Shown: positions 7,844 to 16,510, counted from the first letter of the stretch. The stretch is 64,000 nt of DNA from DASYXT01 sp035934555 (GCA_035934555.1 DASYXT010000063.1:1-64000), one strand, 5' to 3'. A program made the numbers and translations. The notes: generated by a model not told the origin, from the sequence alone.

Positions 7844-8971
7844 ATGGCAAAGCGACCGACTATCGGCATCCTGACGGCGGGCGGCGACAGCCCGGGTTTG
7901 AACGCGGCGATTCGCGCTGTGGGCAAAGCCGCCCTCGGCCACTACGGGATGGAGATCATCGGCTTCCGGGACGGATTCCGCGGCCTGGCTGAGGACCGCC
8001 GCCTCGCCCTTGATAAGCACACCCTCGCCGGAATCCTCACGGTCGGCGGCACCATCCTTGGCACCAGCCGTGACAAACCGCACCGAATGGAAATTGACGG
8101 CCGCAAACGGGATATGACCCGGACCATTCTGCGCAATTGCGAAAAGCACGACCTGGTCGCGGTTGTTTGCCTGGGCGGCGGGGGCACGCAGAAAAACGCC
8201 CTGCGCCTTGCCCAAGCCGGTTTGCCTGTCATCACCCTGCCCAAGACTATCGACAACGATGTGGTCCTGACTGATGCCACCTTCGGCTTTGACACCGCCC
8301 TGGGTATCGCCACGGACGCCATTGACCGCCTGCACAGCACCGCCCACAGCCACCATCGGATCGTCGTGGCGGAAATCATGGGACATCGCGCGGGGTGGCT
8401 GGCTCTGGGCGCCGGCATCGCGGGCGGCGCCGACGTCATTCTCATCCCCGAAATCCCTTACGACGTCGGGGCCATCGCCCGCGCGATCCGCCAGCGCAGT
8501 AAACATGGCACAAACTTCAGCATTGTCGCCGTGGCCGAGGGCGCCATGAGCAAACAGGATGCGCACGCCTTCCAGGCGGCCGAGGAGCGGCGGGTCAACG
8601 CCCGCGACAAAGTCCACCGCCAGGCAGCCCGCCTTGAACTTGACTCTTTGGAGACCAAGCATTCCGGCAATACCTTGCGCCTGGCACGGCACCTGGAAGA
8701 ACTCACACACCTCGAATCGCGTGTCACCATCCTCGGCTACGTGCAACGGGGCGGCACACCCTCCGCCGGTGACCGGCTGCTCGCCACACGCCTCGGGACG
8801 GCATGCGCCGACTTGATCCACCGCGGGGTGTTCGGGGTGATGGTGGCCGCGCGCGGCGATGCAGCCGAACCGGTGCCGCTCGAACAAGTCGCCGGAAAGC
8901 TCAAGACCATCCCCTTGGATCACCCCTGGATCGAGAGTGCGCGCCGGGTCGGCACTTGCCTGGGGGACTGA
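7844..8971 (+). CDS. pfkA: 6-phosphofructokinase, variant phosphoryl-donor site
   Basis: The 375-residue protein contains the PFK core: GGDSPGLNAAIR (residues 13-24), PKTIDND (133-139), MGHRAGWLAL (179-188) and VTILGYVQRGG near the end. It would phosphorylate fructose 6-phosphate in glycolysis. The donor-binding loop reads GGGGTQKN (111-118). ATP enzymes have GGDGS and PPi enzymes GGDDT, so the usual Asp is Gly here. The Lys in PKTIDND is the residue found in PPi-type enzymes, whereas E. coli PfkA has Gly. A related subgroup with GGNGTHK plus PKTIDND exists in anaerobes and is annotated as ATP-dependent. Donor specificity is therefore open. The gene is monocistronic. Confidence 0.85.
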   Translation: MAKRPTIGILTAGGDSPGLNAAIRAVGKAALGHYGMEIIGFRDGFRGLAEDRRLALDKHTLAGILTVGGTILGTSRDKPHRMEIDGRKRDMTRTILRNCEKHDLVAVVCLGGGGTQKNALRLAQAGLPVITLPKTIDNDVVLTDATFGFDTALGIATDAIDRLHSTAHSHHRIVVAEIMGHRAGWLALGAGIAGGADVILIPEIPYDVGAIARAIRQRSKHGTNFSIVAVAEGAMSKQDAHAFQAAEERRVNARDKVHRQAARLELDSLETKHSGNTLRLARHLEELTHLESRVTILGYVQRGGTPSAGDRLLATRLGTACADLIHRGVFGVMVAARGDAAEPVPLEQVAGKLKTIPLDHPWIESARRVGTCLGD

Positions 8972-9064
8972 AGCGCGGAGCGCGGATGCCTCTTCCGAGC
9001 GTACAGGCGCACCGCAGGAGTTTGGGCATCGAAAGGTCTTGCGAGCTCCCGAGATGTGTGGTAC

Positions 9065-9280
9065 ATGGTTTGTGTGACATCGAATACCATCACTATCCGC
9101 TTGCGCCGGCCCAAGGCGGAGATCGAGGCCAACGCCAAACCCAACGTCAACGCTTGGGTCAATCACCTCATCGAGCAGGCCCTCGGCCCACGCCGAGCGG
9201 ACTGGCACGAACACTTTGACCGGCCCTCGTCGGGCCGGCGATTTCGCTGCACAGGCAAAGCGGAGCGCCACGAACGTTGA
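9065..9280 (+). CDS. putative VapB-type antitoxin
   Basis: The 71-residue product starts at ATG 9065 (GTG 9056 is an in-frame alternative). It begins MVCVTSNTITIRL and contains NAWVNHLIEQALGPR, which looks like a short beta strand followed by a helix, as in ribbon-helix-helix antitoxins. Its TGA overlaps the TTG start of the PIN-domain gene (TTGA at 9277-9280), the tight coupling typical of type II toxin-antitoxin pairs. The C-terminus (RADWHEHFDRPSSGRRFRC) would be the toxin-wrapping part. The assignment rests mostly on the toxin next door. Confidence 0.65.
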   Translation: MVCVTSNTITIRLRRPKAEIEANAKPNVNAWVNHLIEQALGPRRADWHEHFDRPSSGRRFRCTGKAERHER

Positions 9281-9756
9281 ACTTTGCGGATACCAACTGG
9301 CTGGTATCGGCCTATATCGAGCCGCTGGCTGACGATGAGGAGGCGAATAGACGGCGGCAAATTGTCGAGCGCTTCTTGCGCCGGCATGGTGGCCAACTGG
9401 TAATCTCCCAGGTGGTCTTGCTGGAGGCCCGCAACGTCTTTTCACGCCTGACCAGGGAACAAGCCCCGTGCGAATGGCAAAGGCTGGAGGCTGATTTTGA
9501 CGGCCGGGTGTACGTTGATCCCATGAATTGGGACCTCTTGCGGCAGGAATGTTACCGTTTCTTTTCCAAGTACGGATGGAAGACAACTATCGGCACCTTT
9601 GATACGGCGATCGTCGCCTCCGCTAAGTTGGCCGGCGGAACGCGCTTCTTGTCCTTCGACTCTACCGCCAGAACAATTGCCGCCGCCGAGGACATCGAAG
9701 TTTTCCCCGCACTCGATGTTCCTGAAAAGCAGCTACTGGCCCAATTAAAAAAATGA
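9277..9756 (+). CDS. vapC: PIN-domain ribonuclease toxin (VapC-like)
   Basis: The 159-residue protein has the PIN layout: FADTNWLVS with Asp5, SQVVLLEARN with Glu50, TFDTAIVASA with Asp109 and FLSFDS with Asp128, the acidic cluster that binds metal and cleaves RNA. Its TTG start overlaps the antitoxin stop, and its own TGA overlaps the ATG of the following oxidoreductase (ATGA). The three genes are therefore translationally coupled, which is odd for the metabolic gene. By family, the toxin would cleave RNA and be held inactive by the small protein upstream. Confidence 0.8.
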   Translation: MNFADTNWLVSAYIEPLADDEEANRRRQIVERFLRRHGGQLVISQVVLLEARNVFSRLTREQAPCEWQRLEADFDGRVYVDPMNWDLLRQECYRFFSKYGWKTTIGTFDTAIVASAKLAGGTRFLSFDSTARTIAAAEDIEVFPALDVPEKQLLAQLKK

Positions 9757-10742
9757 AAGTCCAATTCTTCAGGTGGGTTCTGATGTTCCTATCCGCCAGC
9801 ATCCCTGTGTCGCTTGCCAGGGCCGCTGACCTGCGGCTCGGCATTATTGGCACCGACACGTCGCACGCGGCAGCGTTCACAGAAATTCTGAACGATGTGG
9901 CGGCCAAGGGTCATGTTGCCGGCGGCCGCGTGGTGGCGGCGCTCCAGGGCGGCAGCCGCGACATCCCCGAGAGCTGGAACCGGGTGACGGAGTACGCCAA
10001 CACCTTGCGCGCGAAACATGCCGTACAGTTCTATGATTCGATTGACGAACTGTGCAGTCATGTGGATGACGTGCTGCTGGAGAGCGTCGATGGCCGTCCC
10101 CACCTCGAGCAGGTCATGCCCGTGCTGGCCGCGCATAAGCGGGTGTTCATCGATAAACCCATGGCCGGCTCACTCGTGGACGTGATCAGAATCTTCCACC
10201 TGGCAAAGGCGGCGAACGTGCCGGTGTTCAGCTCGTCGGCATTGCGTTTCGCCGCCGATACGCAAGCCGTAAGCCATGGCTCGATTGGCAAAGTGACTTA
10301 CGCCGAAACCTATGGACCCTGCGAAGTGGAGTCGCACCATCCTCAGTTATTTTGGTACGGCGTACACGGCATCGAGGCGCTGTACACCGTGATGGGCACC
10401 GGTTGCCAAACCGTGCAGCAGCAGACTACCCCGGAGGGTAAAATCGAGGTCGTTGGGATTTGGCCCGGTGAGCGCAGAGGGGTGTTCCGCGAAGATAAGA
10501 AGTTTCACGGCCTGGCTCGAGGCGCCAAAGGCGAGGCGCCGGTCGGCTCCTTTGACGGCTATGCGCCCCTGGTCGAGCAGATCATGAAGTTCTTCCAATC
10601 CGGCGTCGCGCCGGTTAAGCCCAAGGAGACTCTTGAGATTTTCGCATTTATGGAGGCGGCAGAGGCCAGCAAGCATGAGGGAGGCAAGCCTGTCAGCGTG
10701 CAATCGATTTTGGCCCAGGCGCAGAAGGCAGCCAGGCAGTGA
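9753..10742 (+). CDS. exported Gfo/Idh/MocA-family oxidoreductase
   Basis: The 329-residue protein has an N-terminal signal peptide (hydrophobic to about residue 24, ending SLARA). It is followed by a Rossmann start LGIIGTDTSHAAAF (29-42) and the family motif FIDKPMAG (132-139; the usual EKP is DKP). The second half carries the mixed beta-sheet domain with GKVTYAETYGP and LFWYGVHGIEALY. Such proteins are NAD(P)-dependent sugar or cyclitol dehydrogenases, and exported forms are frequent in Planctomycetes and Verrucomicrobia. The substrate is unknown. Its start overlaps vapC by four bases. Confidence 0.8.
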   Translation: MKVQFFRWVLMFLSASIPVSLARAADLRLGIIGTDTSHAAAFTEILNDVAAKGHVAGGRVVAALQGGSRDIPESWNRVTEYANTLRAKHAVQFYDSIDELCSHVDDVLLESVDGRPHLEQVMPVLAAHKRVFIDKPMAGSLVDVIRIFHLAKAANVPVFSSSALRFAADTQAVSHGSIGKVTYAETYGPCEVESHHPQLFWYGVHGIEALYTVMGTGCQTVQQQTTPEGKIEVVGIWPGERRGVFREDKKFHGLARGAKGEAPVGSFDGYAPLVEQIMKFFQSGVAPVKPKETLEIFAFMEAAEASKHEGGKPVSVQSILAQAQKAARQ

Positions 10743-10805
10743 CGCGTTTTGCGCTTTATAGAACCGTTCGTGGCATACTCTACACCCAAGCCTGCCGAGG
10801 ATTCT

Positions 10806-10832
10806 CCCTCTCCCCTTCCGAAGGGGAGAGGG
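10806..10832. terminator. perfect 12-bp hairpin between convergent genes
   Basis: CCCTCTCCCCTT (10806-10817), CCG loop, AAGGGGAGAGGG (10821-10832). It lies between the oxidoreductase (plus strand) and trpG (minus strand) and could stop transcription from both sides. There is no T-run, so this is a structural call. The sequence resembles dispersed CCCTCTCC intergenic repeats. Confidence 0.5.
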
Positions 10833-10875
10833 CCGGGGTGAGGAGTCGCTCTAGATAACCTATCCCACGGTCCCC

Positions 10876-11448
<573 letters not shown>

Positions 11449-11562
11449 TTTCCGCTACTTTAGTGGATTAGACTGCGATTTCAAAGCGTTCTGTTTCAGA
11501 CCGAAACGCGCCCGGCACCGGGTTGACTATCCCAGCCTTCCCGGCACACTGAGGCGCGCGGC

Positions 11563-12144
11563 ATGACGACGGCCAACAAGATCACTATCTTCCGGATTTT
11601 GTTGATTCCCTTTTTCGTGGTCGAGGTGCTTTATTACGTGAAGACCGGCACCCCGCTGCATCAATGGCTGGCGATTGGCTCCTTTGGCATCGCCGCCGTC
11701 CTGGACGGCGTGGACGGTTACATTGCCCGGCACTACAACCAACGCAGTGAACTGGGAGCGATCCTGGATCCGCTGGCGGACAAGCTGTTGCTCGTTTCGG
11801 GCATCGTCGTGCTCAGTTTCGATCATTTGCCCCGGCTGCAAACCGTCCCGCTCTGGCTGACCGGTTCGATTATCGGACGGGACATCGTGTTACTGGCCGG
11901 CCTGGTGGTGATCATGATGGTAGTGGGAAAAGTCAGCGTGCAGCCGAGGATACTGGGTAAAATCGCGACGGTGCTGCAGATGGTGGTGGTGCTTTGGGTT
12001 TTGTTGCAGTGGAGGGAATCCTGGTTGCCGGCCTGGGCGCTGGCGGCCGCGATCTGCACCGTCGGCTCGGGCTTGCTTTATGTTTGGGATGGCACGCGGC
12101 AATTGGGAGCGCACCCGGCCAGTTCTCCCGCCAAAGAGCAGTAA
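11563..12144 (+). CDS. pgsA: CDP-diacylglycerol--glycerol-3-phosphate 3-phosphatidyltransferase
   Basis: The 193-residue membrane protein carries the CDP-alcohol phosphotransferase motif from residue 48 (DGVDGYIARHYNQ) through GAILDPLADK, with all four Asp and both Gly present. It has about five or six hydrophobic segments and begins MTTANKITIFRILLIPFF, the usual N-terminus of PgsA. The enzyme makes phosphatidylglycerophosphate for acidic phospholipids in the inner membrane. PgsA is the best fit by length and N-terminus, but other enzymes of the family share the motif. A degenerate copy of the dispersed palindromic repeat follows directly after the stop codon. Confidence 0.85.
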   Translation: MTTANKITIFRILLIPFFVVEVLYYVKTGTPLHQWLAIGSFGIAAVLDGVDGYIARHYNQRSELGAILDPLADKLLLVSGIVVLSFDHLPRLQTVPLWLTGSIIGRDIVLLAGLVVIMMVVGKVSVQPRILGKIATVLQMVVVLWVLLQWRESWLPAWALAAAICTVGSGLLYVWDGTRQLGAHPASSPAKEQ

Positions 12145-12262
12145 CCGCGCAGCGCGGACTTGGTCCGCAGCAACTTCCGAAACGCCGTGCGGCTCGCATT
12201 TACCAGAAGACCTGAATTCAACCTATTGCTGCTGCCACGCATGTCCGCCCTTCCTTGAGGCT
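12145..12262. repeat. palindromic repeat family A, copy 1 (degenerate)
   Basis: The left half, GCGCAGCGCGGACTTGGTCC then GCAGCAAC, starts directly after the pgsA stop codon. A weak right half (TTGCTGCTGCCACGCATGTCCGCC) ends near 12252. It is the same type as the copies at 18744, 31793, 45161 and 62680. Confidence 0.5.
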
Positions 12263-12345
12263 CAAAGAACAATAGCGCCCCATTGACACGCCGCCCAAAC
12301 CAAATTACCTATTCATCGTTTCATTTAATCAACACAACTAAGACT

Positions 12346-12825
12346 ATGGCTATTGCTGTCGGCTCCAAAGCACCTGATTTCACGCTCAAATCCAAGCAAA
12401 GCTCCGGGCTGGTGGATATCAAGCTAAGCAACAACTTCGGCAAGCAAAACACGCTTTTGCTGTTCTTCCCCGCGGCCTTCACCGGCGTCTGTACGCAGGA
12501 AATGTGCGACATCTCGGCCGGCCTCAACGGCTATGCCGGGCTCAACGCGGATGTCGTCGGCATCAGCATCGATACGCCCTTTGCGCAGGAAGCCTGGGCC
12601 CAAAAAGAGAACATCAAAATTAAACTGGCCAGCGATTTGAATAAAGAGGTCATCCGCAAGTACGACGTGGTGTTCCCCATGCTCGCCGGGATCGGCGACA
12701 CCGCCGCGCGCGCCGCCATTGTCGTCGATAAGCACGGCGTGGTCCAATACAGCGAGCAGACCGCTTCGCCAAAGGATTTGCCGGACTTCGCTAAAGTGAA
12801 GGAGACGCTGGGGCGGCTAAAATAA
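12346..12825 (+). CDS. peroxiredoxin (AhpC/TSA family)
   Basis: The start is ATG 12346 (MAIAVGSKAPDFTL); the frame is open upstream to 12283 but that part is not protein-like. The 159-residue product has the thioredoxin-fold peroxiredoxin core with FFPAAFTGVCTQEMC at about 40-54. Cys49 is the peroxidatic residue in the T--C context, and Cys54 is a possible resolving residue. It would reduce hydrogen peroxide and organic or lipid peroxides in the cytosol using a thioredoxin- or mycothiol-type reductant. The C-terminal half (GDTAARAAIVVDKHG) is typical. An intrinsic terminator follows immediately. Confidence 0.85.
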   Translation: MAIAVGSKAPDFTLKSKQSSGLVDIKLSNNFGKQNTLLLFFPAAFTGVCTQEMCDISAGLNGYAGLNADVVGISIDTPFAQEAWAQKENIKIKLASDLNKEVIRKYDVVFPMLAGIGDTAARAAIVVDKHGVVQYSEQTASPKDLPDFAKVKETLGRLK

Positions 12826-12828
12826 GCA

Positions 12829-12852
12829 GGGGGCCCTTGGCCCCTTAATTTT
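12829..12852 (+). terminator. intrinsic terminator after the peroxiredoxin gene
   Basis: GGGGCC (12830-12835), CTT loop, GGCCCC (12839-12844), followed by TTAATTTTT. It starts four bases after the stop codon and overlaps the end of the convergent prepilin-type gene. Confidence 0.7.
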
Positions 12853-13642
12853 TCAATCCGCTCGTTCGGGCTTTTAGCCATTCGAAATCGGTGGCGGGTG
12901 CCGCAGGAAACACGCTGATGCGTGTGTGCAGCACCGGCCGCACGGTCGAGGGCACGGCCCACTGGTGATACTCCATATGACCGTCGGCGAACGAAAAGTT
13001 CGCGCCACGGTTATGATACGATGCCGGCAGATTCCCCCAGGCGTCTTCATCGAGCCGATTCACAAAAAAACCGTCGTTGATGGTGTCGGCATGCTCGTCG
13101 AGAAAGACGAAAAGCGTGGCTGGACTGGTAATTTGCGACCGCTTGAAGAACTGAATGTAGCGCGGGTTAAATCGGTTGGTTAATTCACCCGGGTCCCCGA
13201 TCATGGCGTTCATCGACATGCTGCGGATACGAGGGCCGTTGGGCGCAGGCTCCCGGTCTGCTGGGCACTTGAAGATGCCGGTCGCGCGGCTCGTATAGGG
13301 CCCAAGTTTGGCATCAGTCAGCAATGCCAGGTTGGTGTTGTCATCACTCGCGAGCCAGTCTTCCACGTTGTTGACCCAGTTCTGGCGTCGCGTGAGGGTC
13401 TCAGGCACGCCGTGGTTGTTGACCAGCCGGTCCGCGTTATCATCGGAATAAAGCACCCAAGCGACGGTGAGCTGTTTGAGATTGTTGCCGCAGGTCAGCG
13501 CCTGCGCTTTGCTTTTGGATTGGCTCAGCGCCGGGAGTAGCATGCCCGCCAGCACCACGATAATCCCAATGACGACCAGCAATTCAATCAGGCTAAACGC
13601 AGGGCTGCGCCAGGGGGCCTCAGAATTCCCAATGGGCGGCAA
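12845..13642 (-). CDS. prepilin-type N-terminal cleavage/methylation domain protein (pseudopilin-like)
   Basis: The protein has a class III signal and pilin helix (PAFSLIELLVVIGIIVVLAG then MLLPALSQSKSKAQ). A globular part with NNLKQLTVAWVLYSDDNADR and the closing FSFADGHMEYHQW motif follows, as seen in the large DUF1559-like pseudopilin family of Planctomycetes and Verrucomicrobia. These proteins are processed by a prepilin peptidase and belong to type II secretion or pilus-like systems. The start is uncertain. The frame is open to 13768, but that part overlaps the OprB remnant out of frame; a TTG at 13642 fits better, and ATG 13711 is an alternative. The residue before the cleavage site is Ala, not the usual Gly. 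Confidence 0.75.
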   Translation of the reverse strand: MPPIGNSEAPWRSPAFSLIELLVVIGIIVVLAGMLLPALSQSKSKAQALTCGNNLKQLTVAWVLYSDDNADRLVNNHGVPETLTRRQNWVNNVEDWLASDDNTNLALLTDAKLGPYTSRATGIFKCPADREPAPNGPRIRSMSMNAMIGDPGELTNRFNPRYIQFFKRSQITSPATLFVFLDEHADTINDGFFVNRLDEDAWGNLPASYHNRGANFSFADGHMEYHQWAVPSTVRPVLHTRISVFPAAPATDFEWLKARTSGLKN

Positions 13643-13982
13643 ACAAAGAGACCGGCCCGCGCGCGCGATCGTAGGCCGGGTCGCAGACGAATTGATAATC
13701 AAGCGTCGCATGAATCGTTTTGCAAACCTGCCATTCGTAATAAGTCTCAACGGCTTGTTCCCAACCATAGGTCAATGCGCCATCGCCGGCAAGGATACCG
13801 GTGCCGCCCGTAGCCAGGCAGGCCTGATGCACCGCTAATGCCTTGAGCACGGCTGCCAGTCCCAGGGTGTCACCCGGCCGCTGCCAGGCGCGGCCTTTCA
13901 GGCTCAGGCTCGCAGTCGCAGTGCGGTCCACATCGGCAAACACCCACGCTTCATTTCGTCCATCACTCCACCCCGGCCGCAT
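13620..13982 (-). pseudogene. C-terminal remnant of an OprB-type carbohydrate porin
   Basis: The 120-residue frame contains WVFADVDRTATASLSLKG, TLGLAAVLKAL, ETYYEWQVCKTIHATLDYQF and DPAYDRARGPVSLFA, ending HWEF. This is the set of last beta strands, with terminal aromatic residue, of outer-membrane carbohydrate porins. Intact OprB-type porins are several hundred residues. Here nothing of the N-terminal barrel is present, and the upstream gene ends 24 bases before the first Met. Nramp transporter, UspA and porin in this order recur in related bacteria (recall), so this is probably a deletion remnant of a once complete porin gene. Confidence 0.65.
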
Positions 13983-14006
13983 AAATGCTCCCAGATCCGG
14001 TGGTGC

Positions 14007-14423
14007 CTACCGGGCGCGCAACAGCAAAACCGGAACCCGAATGCTGTGCTGCACGCGGCTGGCGGTCGTGCCGAGAAACAGGTCCGCCAGGAACCGGTGC
14101 CCGTGCGTGCTCATCGCGACCAGGTCGCACCCTTTCTCTTCCACCCACCGCACGATTTCAGTGACGGCCTCGCCGTAGGCCAAATGGGCTTCCGCCGGGA
14201 TGCCCGCAGCCTGCAGTTCGTCGCGAACTTGCTGCAGGTACGCGGTATCCTGCGTAATCTCCGGGCTGACGGCGTCGGCGCCGTAGGTGCGGGCCGCCCA
14301 GCCATCGGCCACGTGCAACAGCACCACCCGGCTGTTCGCCAACTTCGCCAGTGGCTTCACGTGTTCGATGATCGCGCGGTCTGTAGGCGTCCCATCGAGA
14401 GTCAGCAAAATGGTTTTGTACAT
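14007..14423 (-). CDS. universal stress protein (UspA family)
   Basis: The 138-residue single-domain protein begins YKTILLTLDGTPTDRAIIEH and contains RVVLLHVADGW. It ends with DLVAMSTHGHRFLADLFLGT, then ASRVQHSIRVPVLLLR. The ATP-binding pattern G-2X-G-9X-G(S/T) is only partly kept (THGHR...LGTTA), so nucleotide binding is uncertain. It starts 44 bases after the Nramp transporter stop on the same strand and is probably co-transcribed, suggesting a role under the same metal-linked control. Confidence 0.85.
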   Translation of the reverse strand: MYKTILLTLDGTPTDRAIIEHVKPLAKLANSRVVLLHVADGWAARTYGADAVSPEITQDTAYLQQVRDELQAAGIPAEAHLAYGEAVTEIVRWVEEKGCDLVAMSTHGHRFLADLFLGTTASRVQHSIRVPVLLLRAR

Positions 14424-14467
14424 GCCCTAGCTTCCAGCGAGTCGCGGACGTTGTTTCCGGCGCCCGC

Positions 14468-15904
14468 TCAGTTTCCACAAATGACATGCCAGGCCGACCG
14501 CAGCGAGTCGGGTAGCCCGCAAATGTCCATCACGGTGATTAGCAGCGCGCTGCCCCAGCCCGCAATCAGCAAACACCAGCCGTTCCGCCAATTTCCCATC
14601 TTGCGCCTTGAGCTGGTGAAATGCAGGAGCGGAAACATAGCGAAGGGAAGCTGCAACGCCAGCACGACTTGGCTGAGGGTCAAAAGGTCGTTGACACTGC
14701 TGTCGCCGCGCACACCAATGATCGACACCGCCGGGATAATCGCCAGGCTTCGCGTCACGAGCCGACGCAACCACGGTTTCAGACGCCAGTGCATGAACCC
14801 TTCCATCACGACCTGGCCGGCCAGCGTGCCGGTAATGGTGCTGCTTTGGCCACTGGCCAGCAAGGCAATCACGAAGAGTGTGCTGGCCGCCGCTGTGCCC
14901 AACAAAGGCGCCAGCGTCAGGTACGCGATGCGAATCCAATCACTGTCCGGGCTGAAATGCACGACCTGTCCTCCGGCGGCGCTGACGCTGGTCTTGCCGT
15001 AAAAAACCAGCGCAGCCAGGACGAGGATGGCGGCATTAACCAGGAAGGCGATGCTCAGGGCAGTCACCGAATCGATCGCATTAAACCGAATCGCGCTGCG
15101 AATCGAGGCAGAGTCTTTCTGGAGCTTGCGGCTTTGCACCAGGGCGGAGTGCAAATATAGATTATGCGGCATGACCGTGGCTCCAATCATGCCGATGGCG
15201 ACGTAAATCATCCCCGGCTGACTGAGGCCCGGGCGTAACATCGCCCAGCCCATCTCCCGAAACGCCGGTTGGGTCTGGGGCAGGACAAAAATCTCGATGA
15301 AATAACAGACGCCGATGGTCGCCACCAACACCAGCACCACCGCTTCAATGGTGCGCATTCCGAACCCTTGCAACCCCAGCAGCAACAGCACGTCCAATCC
15401 GGTCAGAATCACCGCCCAAAGCAGCGGCAGGTGAAACATCAGGTTCAGGGCGACGGCGCTGCCCAATACCTCCGCCAGGTCGCACGCCCCGATGGCGATT
15501 TCGCAGAACAGCCAGTTGGGCCAACGCGTCCATTTCGGATACCAGTCGCGGCAGCATTGCGCGAGGTCTTTGCCGGTGACGACTCCCAGCCGGGCGGCGA
15601 TCACTTGCATGAAGATTGCCATCAAGCTGGCCAGGCCCACCACCCAGAGCAGTCCATATTTGAACTGCGCGCCGCCCGCCAGGTCCGTCCCCCAATTGCC
15701 GGGATCCATGTACCCGACACTCACCAGGATGGCCGGTCCCACAAATGCCCGCCAGTTCTGCCAGAAGCCTGCTCCATTCTGGGGCACCGCGACGGTTCCA
15801 TGTACGCCCTCCAGAGACACCTCGGGGGGGCCAACCCCGCCGGGGGGCGGCGGCGTGTGCGCCCGGCCCGCGGTTACCTCGCTGCGGGAGTGGGGGCTAT
15901 TCAT
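14468..15904 (-). CDS. mntH: Nramp-family Mn2+/Fe2+ transporter
   Basis: The 478-residue protein has eleven or so hydrophobic segments. It carries the Nramp metal-site motif MDPGNWGTDLAGG in the first helix (about residues 66-78) and MPHNLYLHSALVQSR in helix 6 (about 244-258), with the Met-Pro-His metal-ligand context. It would import manganese or iron with protons across the inner membrane. The first 45 residues are a Pro/Gly-rich cytosolic extension not common in the family. It diverges from a DtxR/MntR-like regulator, which makes Mn-dependent repression likely. Confidence 0.9.
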   Translation of the reverse strand: MNSPHSRSEVTAGRAHTPPPPGGVGPPEVSLEGVHGTVAVPQNGAGFWQNWRAFVGPAILVSVGYMDPGNWGTDLAGGAQFKYGLLWVVGLASLMAIFMQVIAARLGVVTGKDLAQCCRDWYPKWTRWPNWLFCEIAIGACDLAEVLGSAVALNLMFHLPLLWAVILTGLDVLLLLGLQGFGMRTIEAVVLVLVATIGVCYFIEIFVLPQTQPAFREMGWAMLRPGLSQPGMIYVAIGMIGATVMPHNLYLHSALVQSRKLQKDSASIRSAIRFNAIDSVTALSIAFLVNAAILVLAALVFYGKTSVSAAGGQVVHFSPDSDWIRIAYLTLAPLLGTAAASTLFVIALLASGQSSTITGTLAGQVVMEGFMHWRLKPWLRRLVTRSLAIIPAVSIIGVRGDSSVNDLLTLSQVVLALQLPFAMFPLLHFTSSRRKMGNWRNGWCLLIAGWGSALLITVMDICGLPDSLRSAWHVICGN

Positions 15905-15971
15905 AGCACATCAGCTTATTGTCCTTATTCGTATTCTCCATACATACTCCGCTTTGAAGGTGTAGCGCAAA

Positions 15972-15999
15972 TAAAAAGTTTTAGGATGAACACTTTTTA
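15972..15999. promoter_or_regulatory. candidate operator in the mntH / regulator divergent promoter
   Basis: TAAAAAGT (15972-15979) and ACTTTTTA (15992-15999) form a perfect 8-bp inverted repeat with a 12-base spacer containing TTTAGGATGAAC. It lies about 70 bases upstream of the mntH start and 65 bases upstream of the regulator start. The TTAGG in its middle resembles a DtxR-type half site. The assignment is inference from position and symmetry. Confidence 0.45.
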
Positions 16000-16063
16000 C
16001 TTTTCCCCCCTCATGGGAAATTCTGGCGTTGGGTGCGGCCCTCTGCTATCCACTGCCGTGGCG

Positions 16064-16510
16064 ATGGCGAAGCACAAAAAAAAGGCCCCGGCGGCGAACC
16101 GGTCGGAATCGACCGAAGATCACCTGGAGCGAATTCAGGAGCTGGTCGAGCAGAAAGGCTACGCTCGCGTGTCGGACATTGCTTCGTCGTTGCGGCTGAG
16201 CCGCTCGGCGGTATCCAATATGGTGCGGCGCCTGGCGCGACGCGGGTTTGTGAACTACGAGAAGTACCGCGGGTTAACCCTCACCGTCGAAGGCCGGGCG
16301 GTGGCGCGGCACATCAAGGTGCGCCATCAAACCCTGACCGAGCTGCTGCAACTGCTCGGCTTAAGCGCCGAAACCATCGAACAGGAGGTCGAGGTGATCG
16401 AACATCACCTGCGTCCTGATACGCTGCGTGTATTTTCGAAACTGGTGCGTTTTTGGCAAAGCCACCCGGCCGAGCTGGACTCTTTCCTGGCCTTTTCACG
16501 GCGCAAGTAG
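16064..16510 (+). CDS. mntR: DtxR/MntR-family metal-dependent transcriptional regulator
   Basis: The chosen start is ATG 16064 (MAKHKKKAPAAN); the frame runs back to 15269 only because it is antisense to mntH. The 148-residue protein has a winged helix (LVEQKGYARVSDIASSLRLS, then RSAVSNMVRRLARRGFVNYEK) and the metal-binding dimerisation half with RHQTLTELLQLLGL and VEVIEHHLRPDT. That matches the two-domain MntR/IdeR layout with no C-terminal SH3 domain. It is expected to bind Mn2+ or Fe2+ and repress the divergent transporter. The stop codon is followed directly by a palindromic repeat. Confidence 0.87.
   Translation: MAKHKKKAPAANRSESTEDHLERIQELVEQKGYARVSDIASSLRLSRSAVSNMVRRLARRGFVNYEKYRGLTLTVEGRAVARHIKVRHQTLTELLQLLGLSAETIEQEVEVIEHHLRPDTLRVFSKLVRFWQSHPAELDSFLAFSRRK

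Noticed and set aside
7634..9586. 650-residue open frame on the minus strand across the phosphofructokinase gene
   Set aside because: It is antisense to pfkA and the toxin gene, has no recognisable domain and unusual composition. It is open because of GC-rich third positions.
15269..16063. Long N-terminal extension of the mntR-like frame
   Set aside because: It is antisense to mntH and crosses the divergent promoter region. The protein proper starts at 16064.
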